A stretch of 18,890 nucleotides of DNA from Bacteroides sp. CAG:530 (lineage in GTDB: Bacteria > Bacteroidota > Bacteroidia > Bacteroidales > Bacteroidaceae). Where the stretch lies: NCBI GenBank assembly GCA_000434735.1, contig FR881251.1:35397-54286 (forward strand). The letters run 5' to 3'. The notes beneath the pieces are model-generated. The model was not told where the DNA came from and searched no databases. It saw nothing but the letters and a program-made list of their open reading frames with translations. A program made the position numbers and the translations under genes. Positions 1 through 6,636 of this stretch are shown one piece after another; the first letter of the stretch is position 1; the number at the start of each line of letters is the position of its first letter.

Positions 1-1
1 G

Positions 2-652
2 CAGGAATGGCACGTGGATGAAGCAGAACTGGATTACTCTTTCCTTATATTCCGCGAGGATTTTATGCGTACATTCATAGCGGACAAGTTTTTTGTGTAC
101 CGTTTGCTGTATTATTATCAGACCGACACGCCTCCCTATCTGTTTGCTTCGCCGGAAAGCATGGCGGAATATATTCGTCTTTTAGGAATCATAAAGCAGG
201 AGCTTCTGCATCCTGTTGCCGATACTTATAATCTCATTGTATCTGTGCTTTACTACTTATTAGTTATTATCAACCGGGCGTATGCCGCCACTTATCGTTT
301 ACCGATTGATGTACCTAAAAACAATTACGCATTCCAGTTTAAGGACTTGCTGGAAAAGAATATCCGTACGAAACAGCGGGTGCAAGAATATGCGGATATG
401 CTCCGTGTGAGCCGTATTACGTTAAACAGTTCCGTGATGAGTCAATTCGGCGTATCTGCCAATCATCTGCTCAAGCAGCGTCTGTTGGAAGAATTGAAAA
501 ATGAGTTACTGTTTGCTAACCGAAACGTGAACCAGCTGGCCGAAGAGTTTCATTTCTCCGACCCGAGTCATCTGATGCGTTTCTTTAAACGTGAAACAGG
601 AAAGACTTTTACGCAATATTTACGCGACTACCAAAATGGAATATACGAATGA
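2..652 (+). CDS. AraC-family transcriptional regulator (5' end outside window)
   Basis: Partial gene: the frame is open from the first bases of the window, so the N-terminus (probably 60-100 residues of the sensor domain) is missing. A GTG at 14 is the first possible start inside the window but is unlikely to be the real one. The last ~100 residues form an AraC/XylS double helix-turn-helix domain: first HTH around RVQEYADMLRVSRITLN, second HTH around NVNQLAEEFHFSDPSHLMRF, closing with the family signature FFKRETGKTFTQYLRDY. The visible N-terminal part is a helical linker and the end of a cupin-like ligand domain. Such proteins bind DNA and commonly control sugar or stress genes; the ligand and targets cannot be read here. 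Its stop overlaps the next gene's start (ATGA at 649-652), suggesting translational coupling. It is convergent with the mannosidase operon, so control of that operon is possible but not shown. Confidence 0.9.
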   Translation, partial: QEWHVDEAELDYSFLIFREDFMRTFIADKFFVYRLLYYYQTDTPPYLFASPESMAEYIRLLGIIKQELLHPVADTYNLIVSVLYYLLVIINRAYAATYRLPIDVPKNNYAFQFKDLLEKNIRTKQRVQEYADMLRVSRITLNSSVMSQFGVSANHLLKQRLLEELKNELLFANRNVNQLAEEFHFSDPSHLMRFFKRETGKTFTQYLRDYQNGIYE

Positions 653-1300
653 AAACGGACAGATTGGAAAGCTTACAGATTGGTCATTCCCATACCAAAG
701 ATGAGGATTTTAAAATTAAATGTGAAGTTATAAACGATAAAAATGTGGAAGTCTCATTTTCACATCGGCATTTCTTTTATGCCATATACTGGATACACGA
801 AGGAAATGGAACGCATGTCATAGATTTTGAGGAATATGAAATGAAGCCGGACAGAATATTCTACATCAAACCGGAACAAGTGCACTTCATGCATATTGAG
901 GAAAGCCTAAAATATTCTGCATTACAGTTTACTGAGGATTTTATAATTCCTATAAATTGGGATATGGGAAGGGAAATCCCGGTATATAAAGATATTGACA
1001 AGAACGAAAAAAAATCGAATTGAAATCTTATTCAATCAAATTCAAAAGGAATCTATCAGCAATCTGCCCAATTCCGCGGCCATAATCCGGTCGGAAATAA
1101 ATACATTATTGTTGGATTTGAAAAGAATGGCTATTTCAACGTCCAGCTCTTCTACCTTACCTGATTTAGTATGTATGTATAAGAAATTGGTTGACAAGAA
1201 TTTCATTAAAGAACGTCAGGTTCAGTTCTATGCGGGTCAGCTTGGCATTTGTCCCAATTATCTAAATGTACTGACAAGAAAGTTTATAGGGAAGTCGTAA
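649..1300 (+). pseudogene. Second AraC-family regulator, frameshifted and C-terminally truncated
   Basis: The reading frame from ATG 649 gives an AraC-type cupin sensor domain (FSHRHFFYAIYWIHEG, then RIFYIKPEQVHFMH) and stops at 1021-1023. The other frame then continues with regulator-like sequence (RIEILFNQIQKES to ERQVQFYAGQLGICPNYLNV), ending at 1298-1300. The switch occurs in a run of eight A at 1007-1014; removing one A joins the two parts cleanly as DKNEKNRIEIL. The protein then breaks off in the first helix-turn-helix, after RKFIGKS, exactly where an IS66-type terminal repeat begins; the TAA stop lies within that repeat. The second HTH is absent and I do not find it downstream of the element. 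The gene is probably non-functional for DNA binding, although a free cupin domain of about 124 residues could still be made. The frameshift could be a sequencing error in the homopolymer; the truncation is not. Confidence 0.85.
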
Positions 1301-1316
1301 GCGTCTCCGCAGTTCT
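1297..1316 (+). repeat. IS66-type terminal inverted repeat, left
   Basis: Reads GTAAGCGTCTCCGCAGTTCT. It is the inverse of the repeat at 1505-1524 apart from one base (A here, G there, at position 15). Its second to fourth bases (TAA) serve as the in-frame stop of the truncated AraC gene. Confidence 0.9.
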
Positions 1317-1337
1317 ACCTATGAAATAAAAAATAAA

Positions 1338-1369
1338 AGGCTAGTGAGTTTTGGTTTACTCATTAGCCT
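1338..1369 (-). terminator. Intrinsic terminator of the IS66 remnant
   Basis: Twelve-base arms 1338-1349 (AGGCTAGTGAGT) and 1358-1369 (ACTCATTAGCCT) pair with one G-T wobble around an 8-base loop. Reading on the minus strand, the stem is followed by TTTATTTTTTATTTC. It sits at the stop codon of the transposase fragment, as expected for its native terminator, and may also work in the plus direction, where CTTTTT follows. Confidence 0.75.
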
Positions 1370-1499
1370 TTTTCCACATGTCAGGAAGCAGTTCCCTGTA
1401 TTTCTCTAATGGCGTATTAGGTTGCCAGTCCGCCGTTCTATTAATCACATCTGTAAGATACTCAAACATGTTGATCTTATGCATTCTGTATGTAAGAGC
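1356..1499 (-). pseudogene. IS66 transposase TnpC, C-terminal fragment (47 codons)
   Basis: The fragment begins ALTYRMHKINMFEYLTDVIN and continues with NTPLEKYRELLPDMWKKANE before a TAA stop at 1356-1358. The pattern of a short helix, D-V-(I/L)-N-R, then TPLEKYRELLP is the usual tail of IS66 TnpC proteins (the small C-terminal domain after the DDE catalytic core). No catalytic residues, no start codon and no upstream tnpA/tnpB remain, so it cannot encode an active transposase. It starts directly inside the right terminal repeat, showing a single large internal deletion. Confidence 0.85.
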
Positions 1500-1504
1500 T
1501 ATTG

Positions 1505-1524
1505 AGAACCGCGGAGACGCTTAC
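1505..1524 (-). repeat. IS66-type terminal inverted repeat, right
   Basis: On the minus strand it reads GTAAGCGTCTCCGCGGTTCT, pairing with 1297-1316. The transposase fragment follows only five bases inside it, which fixes one junction of the internal deletion. Confidence 0.9.
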
Positions 1525-1588
1525 TATAAAAGTACATCATATTAACAGAAGAAAGTCTGCAGACCAACAGAAAAACTATAAACTTAAG

Positions 1589-1650
1589 CTAAGAATATGT
1601 ATACTTAGCCTAAGTTTATATATACTTAGCCTAAGTATACATATTCTTAG
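1589..1650. repeat. Large AT-rich palindrome with nested repeats
   Basis: Arms 1589-1615 and 1624-1650 (27 bases each) are inverse complements except for one C-C mismatch (1609 against 1630), separated by an 8-base loop TTATATAT. Each arm contains the smaller dyad CTTAGCCTAAG, and the 16-mer TATACTTAGCCTAAGT occurs twice as a direct repeat; a related CTTAAGCTAAG lies just before at 1583-1593. No T-run follows on either strand, so it is not a standard terminator. It could be an operator, a cruciform-forming site or a recombination relic. It lies in the gene-free stretch 1525-1818 between the broken AraC gene and the mannosidase operon; apart from this and the terminator at 1745 I see nothing else there. 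Confidence 0.85.
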
Positions 1651-1744
1651 GCTGGAAATATAGATTTTAACAAGAAGAAACAGATTTCTCCACAAAAGAT
1701 TCTAAAGTTTAGTTTGCAACCAGAGAGAAACCGTACAAAACAAA

Positions 1745-1783
1745 ACTTCCCGCATCGCGTCGGTTTGACATGATGCGGGAAGT
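1745..1783. terminator. Bidirectional intrinsic terminator
   Basis: A perfect 12-bp stem (ACTTCCCGCATC at 1745-1756 with GATGCGGGAAGT at 1772-1783) and a 15-base loop. On the minus strand the stem is followed by TTTTGTTTTG, ending the mannosidase operon about 36 bases after the stop of its last gene. On the plus strand CTTGTTTTTA follows, so it can also stop read-through from the AraC side. Confidence 0.85.
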
Positions 1784-1818
1784 CTTGTTTTTATATCGTT
1801 TGAAATATATTCAATGCG

Positions 1819-4050
1819 TTATTTGCGGGTAAATGTCAGAGTGCCTGCCTTTACCAAATCGTTGTGATTGATGCGGTAGCCACATTCCTTGCCACACATC
1901 TTTACACTCTTAACGTAAGGCGAGTCTACCTCCGGATTTGTTGTCTCGATGACCAAACGGTCTTTTCCGTAATACTTCGGATCGAGCTTGATTGTTACCT
2001 TGTCGAATGTAGGCAATGTAAGCGTATACTCAGGAACGCCCGGACAATCTGGGTAGAAGCCCATCATACTGAATATAGCCCACGATGACATTGTTCCGGT
2101 ATCTTCATTGCCCGGGATGCCATCGGGCTTGGTAGTGTAATACTTAGCCAACAGTTCCTTTATCAGCTTCTGTGTACGCCATTCTTCTCCCTTGAAGTAG
2201 CTGAACAAATACGGATAAGCGATATCTGGCTCGTTAGCTGGGTCGTAATATCCCTTGTCGAATATCATCTGCAGCTTATTTACAAACTTCTGCTTGCCAC
2301 CCATCAGCTTGGCCAAGCCCATAACATCGTGGGGCACGTAGAAGGTATAGTTCCAAGAATTGCCTTCATGGAATCCGGGGCTTGGTTCAAAGTTCTCACC
2401 TTGTTTCGGGTCGAACGGAGAGTAGAACTTACCGTCGGGCAAAATAGGACGCAGCGTTCCGAACTCTTTGCAATAGTAATTCTTGTATCCCATAGAGCGG
2501 TTGTAGAACAGCTTGGCGTCTTCTTTCTTACCAAGTGCCTTAGCCAAAGTAGACAGCGAATAATCGGCAATGTAATATTCCAAGGCATGAGAAACCGAGT
2601 TATCGTATTGCTCGTGAAGAGCTACGTAGCCTTTCTGTGTATACTCGTCGTTGTCGGGGCGCATCAAGTTGTCTTTTCCAGGCATAGTGGCCGACTTATA
2701 CATCGCTTCGTAAGCCAAGTTGATATCGAAGTCGCGGAAACCTTTCATCCATGTATCAACGATAACCGGAATACTCGGGTCGCCTTCCATAGTAAGCGTC
2801 TCGCGTCCGTACAATTCCCATTTAGGGAACCATTCGTGCTCTCTGTACATATCGAGCATAGTATGAATCATATCCATCTGACGCTCCGGATAAACCAAAG
2901 TCATGAGCTGATGGAAATTGCGGTAAGTATCCCACAATGAGAATACTGTATAACGATTACCCTTGGTAGTAAGCACCTTGTCGCCTTCCATCTGCGGATA
3001 TTCTCCGTTTACGTCTTGCAACAAGTTAGGATGTACCATGGTGTGATACAAAGCTGTATAGAACACAGTCTTCTGATCTTTTGTTCCACCCTCTACCATT
3101 ATACGACCGAGTTTTTCGTTCCACTCATTGCGTGCCTTATCCAATATTTCGGCAAAATGCTGTCCGTTCTGTTCTTTTTCAAGATTCAGGCGAGCGTTTT
3201 CTATGCTTACAAACGAAACACCCATAGCCACTTCTATCTGTTCTCCTTCTTCGGTATCGAAAGTAAACCATGCGCCTATGTCATCACCTGCAATGTCTCT
3301 GCCGTATTTAGTGTACAACTTATACTTGCCTTGATCCGGATCCCACTCGGCTTCTACTCCCGTCATGGGGCGTTGCTTCTTCCAATATCCTGTTGTCTTA
3401 GGAGCCTTGCTTACACGCATCACGAAGTAAATAGGGAATACAGCCTGAGGGTTATAACAGAATGTACCCAACAGTTTCATACCTTCCACTTCACGGTCGC
3501 TTACGCGACGCATATAAGAACCCGATTCGTTTGTCAAGCCTTCACCTAAATTAAGCAAGATGTTGCTTTCACCCTTAGGGAATGTAAAACGCGACAATCC
3601 ACTGCGGAGCGTAGCCGTAGCCTCAGCTTTCACGTTATACTTATCGAGCGAAACAGAATAATATCCAGGTGTAGCCGTTTCGTTCTTATACTTACTTCCG
3701 TAGTTATGATAGTCAACATCCAACTTTCCGGTAGTAGGCATCAAGAGCAACGAACCTAATTCAGGACATCCCACTCCACTAAGATTTACATGAGCAAATC
3801 CGGTGAAGTAACTATTTGTATAATCGTATGGAGTAGACCACCAACGGGCATCCTTATCGTAACGATTATCCGCCGAACCCATCACATTAAAAGGAACTAC
3901 CGACATCATGCCGTAAGGCACAATGGCGCCGGGGTTACACGTTCCGAAATTGGTCGTTCCGATAAACGGATTTACATAATCGACCAAGTTCTGAGCTTGC
4001 ACCGACAAAAACGCGAACAGCCCTGCTATATAAATAAATATCTTCTTCAT
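1819..4050 (-). CDS. GH92 alpha-mannosidase, secreted, diverged subtype
   Basis: 743 residues, the normal length of glycoside hydrolase family 92, whose characterised members are calcium-dependent, inverting exo-alpha-mannosidases. A classical signal peptide (MKKIFIYIAGLFAFLSVQAQ) without a lipobox cysteine predicts a soluble periplasmic enzyme. The N-terminal beta-sandwich begins at VDYVNPFIGT (about 24-32). The catalytic (alpha/alpha)6 barrel carries FSLWDTYR (370-377), HEGNSWNYTFYVPHD (561-575; E562 aligns with the family's general acid) and GNEDTGTMSSW (647-657, the general-base region). The segment that reads HGNEPSHH in two neighbours is replaced by NEPDIAYPYLF (606-616), so its linkage preference is likely to differ. 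It is the last gene of the operon, 129 bp after GH130, with a hairpin in that gap and a strong terminator behind. Exact linkage (alpha-1,2, 1,3, 1,4 or 1,6) cannot be read from the sequence. Confidence 0.93.
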   Translation of the reverse strand: MKKIFIYIAGLFAFLSVQAQNLVDYVNPFIGTTNFGTCNPGAIVPYGMMSVVPFNVMGSADNRYDKDARWWSTPYDYTNSYFTGFAHVNLSGVGCPELGSLLLMPTTGKLDVDYHNYGSKYKNETATPGYYSVSLDKYNVKAEATATLRSGLSRFTFPKGESNILLNLGEGLTNESGSYMRRVSDREVEGMKLLGTFCYNPQAVFPIYFVMRVSKAPKTTGYWKKQRPMTGVEAEWDPDQGKYKLYTKYGRDIAGDDIGAWFTFDTEEGEQIEVAMGVSFVSIENARLNLEKEQNGQHFAEILDKARNEWNEKLGRIMVEGGTKDQKTVFYTALYHTMVHPNLLQDVNGEYPQMEGDKVLTTKGNRYTVFSLWDTYRNFHQLMTLVYPERQMDMIHTMLDMYREHEWFPKWELYGRETLTMEGDPSIPVIVDTWMKGFRDFDINLAYEAMYKSATMPGKDNLMRPDNDEYTQKGYVALHEQYDNSVSHALEYYIADYSLSTLAKALGKKEDAKLFYNRSMGYKNYYCKEFGTLRPILPDGKFYSPFDPKQGENFEPSPGFHEGNSWNYTFYVPHDVMGLAKLMGGKQKFVNKLQMIFDKGYYDPANEPDIAYPYLFSYFKGEEWRTQKLIKELLAKYYTTKPDGIPGNEDTGTMSSWAIFSMMGFYPDCPGVPEYTLTLPTFDKVTIKLDPKYYGKDRLVIETTNPEVDSPYVKSVKMCGKECGYRINHNDLVKAGTLTFTRK

Positions 4051-4079
4051 ATATCAATAATAAATTGCTTTTAAACACA

Positions 4080-4126
4080 AGAGGCTGCTATCGACAATTC
4101 TCACCAGAACTATCAACGCAGCCTCT
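4080..4126 (-). terminator. Intergenic hairpin, possible attenuator between GH130 and GH92
   Basis: Nine-base arms AGAGGCTGC (4080-4088) and GCAGCCTCT (4118-4126) pair perfectly around a 29-base loop that contains a small inner dyad (TTCT/AGAA). On the minus strand it is followed by TGTGTTTAAAAG, a weak U-tract. It lies in the 129-bp gap, the longest inside the operon, so it could act as a partial terminator or an mRNA processing/stability element, lowering or separating expression of the last GH92. Confidence 0.55.
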
Positions 4127-4179
4127 CGTTTTGGGAAATATATAAATATACCTATGAAAATGATTTTCCTGTATTCTTA

Positions 4180-5151
4180 TCAAACAATAGAAGTGCGTTT
4201 TACGAAATCTATTATTTCAGAAATATAGCCGAATGCCATACCTACTACCGTATCGGCAGCACCATAATATACCGCTACACGCTCTCCGTCCTGAAGTGCG
4301 GCACATGGGAATACTACGTTAGGAACATCGCCCTGCAATTCGTAAGGAGCAGCCGGAGCCAAGATGTAATCGCGAGTACGATACAATACTTTTTCAGGAT
4401 TATCCTTATCGAGGATAGCGGCACCCATTGAATAACGGAAACCGTTGCAAGTAGTGATAACACCGTGATAGAATATCAACCATCCAGCTTCGGTCAAGAA
4501 AGGTACTGAGCCGGCACCAATCTTAGTGCACTGCCATGCGCTTTCGGGGAACGGAGTAACTTTCATTACACAACGATGTTCTCCCCAGTATTTCATATCA
4601 GGGCTGTAGCTGATATAGATATCGCCAAACGGAGTGTGACCGTTATCACTTGGGCGACTCAACATAGCGTACTTGCCGTTAATCTTCTGTGGGAACAATA
4701 CACCGTTACGGTTGAAAGGCAAGAAGGCGTTTTCGCACTGGAAGAATTCCTTGAAATCGAAAGTATAGCCAATGCCGATTGTTGGTCCGTGGTAACCATT
4801 GCACCATGTAATCCAATAGCGGTCTTCAATCCAAGTAACACGAGGGTCATACTTATATTCCGATTCAATCATCTCTGTATTTCCAGCCTTGAACTGAATA
4901 GGCTCGTGATTGATTTCCCAGTTGATACCGTCTTTGCTGAAGCCGGCGAAGATGTTCATCTGCACTGCTTTGTTATCGCAACGGAAAACACCTGCGTAGC
5001 CTCCTTCAAAAGGAACTACCGCACTGTTGAATATACTATTTGATGTAGGGATGTGGTAACGGTCTATCACCGGATTCTTTGAATAACGCCACATTACGTC
5101 TTTACATCCTTCCGGACGTTCTTCCCAAGGCATATTAATTTTCTCAGCCAT
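4180..5151 (-). CDS. GH130 beta-1,4-mannosyl phosphorylase, probably Man-GlcNAc phosphorylase
   Basis: 323 residues, five-bladed beta-propeller of family GH130. No signal peptide, so cytoplasmic. Visible motifs: SNSIFNSAVVPFEGGYAGVFR (about 37-57), the catalytic-acid motif YKYDPRVT with D102, GYHGPTIGIGYT, SRPSDNGHTPFGDIY, and GVLFPQKINGKYAMLSRP. Family members of about 320-330 residues are mainly the subfamily that phosphorolyses beta-1,4-mannosyl-GlcNAc or short beta-mannosides; the roughly 390-residue mannosylglucose phosphorylases are longer. Likely reaction: Man-beta-1,4-GlcNAc + phosphate to alpha-mannose-1-phosphate + GlcNAc, the last step of N-glycan core use (inferred from family, length and GH92 context). 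A B. thetaiotaomicron locus (BT1032-BT1034 from memory) has the same GH92, GH130, MFS association. The start lies 36 bp behind the permease stop. Activity on manno-oligosaccharides is the main alternative. Confidence 0.92.
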   Translation of the reverse strand: MAEKINMPWEERPEGCKDVMWRYSKNPVIDRYHIPTSNSIFNSAVVPFEGGYAGVFRCDNKAVQMNIFAGFSKDGINWEINHEPIQFKAGNTEMIESEYKYDPRVTWIEDRYWITWCNGYHGPTIGIGYTFDFKEFFQCENAFLPFNRNGVLFPQKINGKYAMLSRPSDNGHTPFGDIYISYSPDMKYWGEHRCVMKVTPFPESAWQCTKIGAGSVPFLTEAGWLIFYHGVITTCNGFRYSMGAAILDKDNPEKVLYRTRDYILAPAAPYELQGDVPNVVFPCAALQDGERVAVYYGAADTVVGMAFGYISEIIDFVKRTSIV

Positions 5152-5187
5152 AATCTTATTATTTTTTAGTTCATATATTTAATTTGG

Positions 5188-6558
5188 TTATTCTCTCTCG
5201 CCTTCTATCAACGATCCGTCTCCTTTATACTTGAACGGAACGAAATAGGTAATCAGAAATGCCGGGATAGTAGCTATCAGCACGAAGATGAAGAACGGTT
5301 CGTATCCGCCCGGCTTGTTAAAGAATTCGCCGAGGGTTTCGCAAACCCATCCGCTCAGCATACCCGGAATCATTACGCCAAGGTTCATGATGCCCGAAGC
5401 AAAGGCGTAGTGTGCCATCTGGTGCTTGCCGGGGGCTACCTGCTGCATCATGAATAGTGTAAGTCCCACAAAGCCGAAGCCGTATCCGAAGTATTCAAAT
5501 ATAATACCGCTGCAAATCAGTATTCCGTTTTCGGGTTGAAAAGCTGCGAAAAGCGCGTATACCATAAAAGGTATATTGAATATGCAGCACAATGAAAACA
5601 GTGTTTTCTTCAATCCACGAGCGGAGATATAATATCCCGCCAAAAGAGAACCAAGCACGAATGCTGCGGCTCCGTAAGTTCCGTAATATAATCCGATTTC
5701 TTTTTCACTCAATCCGAGTCCGCCCATATCGCGTCCTGCCTTCAAGAAGAGAGGAACTATTTTCATCACAAAGCCTTCGGCAAAACGGTAGAGGATGATG
5801 AAGAATATATAATATACAATGTGACGCTTGCTGAAAAAGTCGAGCAAGACGTTTACCAACTCGGTAGCCGTTTCATGCACGGAACGTTTCTTCTGAACTG
5901 CGGCACTACCCCCGGAAGGCAACATAAACATATGGTAAATACCGAGCACTACCATTACCACGCACATGGCAGCCAGTATTATCATCCACGATTTTCTGTT
6001 AGCCGACAATACTGCAACGCCGTCGGTTGCGCCAGCAGAATACATCTCGATGAGATATCCCGCCAGATAAACCAAACCGCCTGTTGCTACAATCTTGGCG
6101 ATGTTATAAAAAGCTCCTTGCCAACCAATGTACTTCGCTTGATCGGATGTTGATAACTCGCTCATGTATACACCGTCGCACGCAATATCGTGGGTAGCTC
6201 CACTAAAGGCGATGACTGCCAGCAGACCAATGGCTATACTAAAGAAATGAGGGAGTTGTAAAGAAAAGGCAACCAACCCGAAAGTGATACCTGTGATAAG
6301 CTGAGTAGCTATCACAAAGAATTTCTTGGTTTTAAATAACTCTAAGAAAGGACTCCATAAAGGTTTTAATGTCCACGGAAGTAAAATTAACGAAGTCCAG
6401 AATGTAATAAGCTTATCTTCTACACCCAGGCCTTTAAACATTAGCACTGTCACCATATTGAGGAAGACAAAAGGAAGTCCCATTGCGAAATACGCAGTAG
6501 GAATCCATGTTATAGGGCTTCTTCTATGATGAGCATTCATTTTTTCATTTGGTCTCAT
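5188..6558 (-). CDS. AmpG/MFS-type inner-membrane sugar permease
   Basis: 456 residues with about 12 hydrophobic segments spread over the whole length, for example PTAYFAMGLPFVFLNMVTVL (about 20-39), FFSIAIGLLAVIAFSG and HIVYYIFFIILYRFAEGFV. The motif THDIACDGVYMSEL followed by SDQAKYIGWQGAFYNIAKI resembles the AmpG/PAT branch of the major facilitator superfamily, whose members import muropeptides or small glycans by proton symport. Placed directly before a cytoplasmic mannosyl phosphorylase and among periplasmic mannosidases, it most likely carries the Man-GlcNAc or mannobiose product across the inner membrane (inference from context). An in-frame ATG six codons in (6540) is an alternative start; neither has a strong ribosome site. 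It follows the preceding GH92 by 78 bp. Confidence 0.88.
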   Translation of the reverse strand: MRPNEKMNAHHRRSPITWIPTAYFAMGLPFVFLNMVTVLMFKGLGVEDKLITFWTSLILLPWTLKPLWSPFLELFKTKKFFVIATQLITGITFGLVAFSLQLPHFFSIAIGLLAVIAFSGATHDIACDGVYMSELSTSDQAKYIGWQGAFYNIAKIVATGGLVYLAGYLIEMYSAGATDGVAVLSANRKSWMIILAAMCVVMVVLGIYHMFMLPSGGSAAVQKKRSVHETATELVNVLLDFFSKRHIVYYIFFIILYRFAEGFVMKIVPLFLKAGRDMGGLGLSEKEIGLYYGTYGAAAFVLGSLLAGYYISARGLKKTLFSLCCIFNIPFMVYALFAAFQPENGILICSGIIFEYFGYGFGFVGLTLFMMQQVAPGKHQMAHYAFASGIMNLGVMIPGMLSGWVCETLGEFFNKPGGYEPFFIFVLIATIPAFLITYFVPFKYKGDGSLIEGERE

Positions 6559-6636
6559 AGCATTATTAATTGTTTAAGATAATACAAACAAGTATAGCCT
6601 TATACGTAACGTTTCAGTATTTTTTAGCATTCTTTA

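Larger units (their letters stand above)
1297..1524 (-). mobile_element. Internally deleted IS66-family element (miniature derivative)
   Basis: The 228-bp segment is bounded by 20-bp terminal inverted repeats beginning GTAAGCG, the ends typical of the IS66 family, matching at 19 of 20 positions. Inside, on the minus strand, lie only the last 47 codons of an IS66 transposase (TnpC) and its transcription terminator. A complete IS66 element is about 2-3 kb with tnpA, tnpB and tnpC, so nearly all of it has been deleted, leaving a MITE-like relic that only a full-length relative could move. The flanking 8 bp differ (GGGAAGTC on the left, TATAAAAG on the right), so the expected 8-bp target duplication is missing. 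This suggests a flanking deletion after insertion, which would also explain why the rest of the AraC gene is gone. Confidence 0.85.

Noticed and set aside
1289..1532. 8-bp target site duplication around the IS66 relic
   Set aside because: Left flank GGGAAGTC and right flank TATAAAAG do not match, so no duplication is reported.
1351..1545. 64-codon plus-strand frame inside the IS66 relic
   Set aside because: It runs antisense to the recognisable transposase tail and across the terminal repeat; no coding signal.
2329..2940. 203-codon plus-strand frame opposite the GH92 gene at 1819-4050
   Set aside because: Antisense frame with no family resemblance; the minus-strand frame has clear GH92 motifs throughout. 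The same applies to the frames at 3016-3549, 10242-10685, 12562-12984 and other opposite-strand frames.
6589..6596. TATACTTG on the minus strand as an internal promoter for the permease
   Set aside because: One mismatch to TAnnTTTG and no TTTG at the -33 distance; too weak to list, although the 78-bp gap would allow a promoter.
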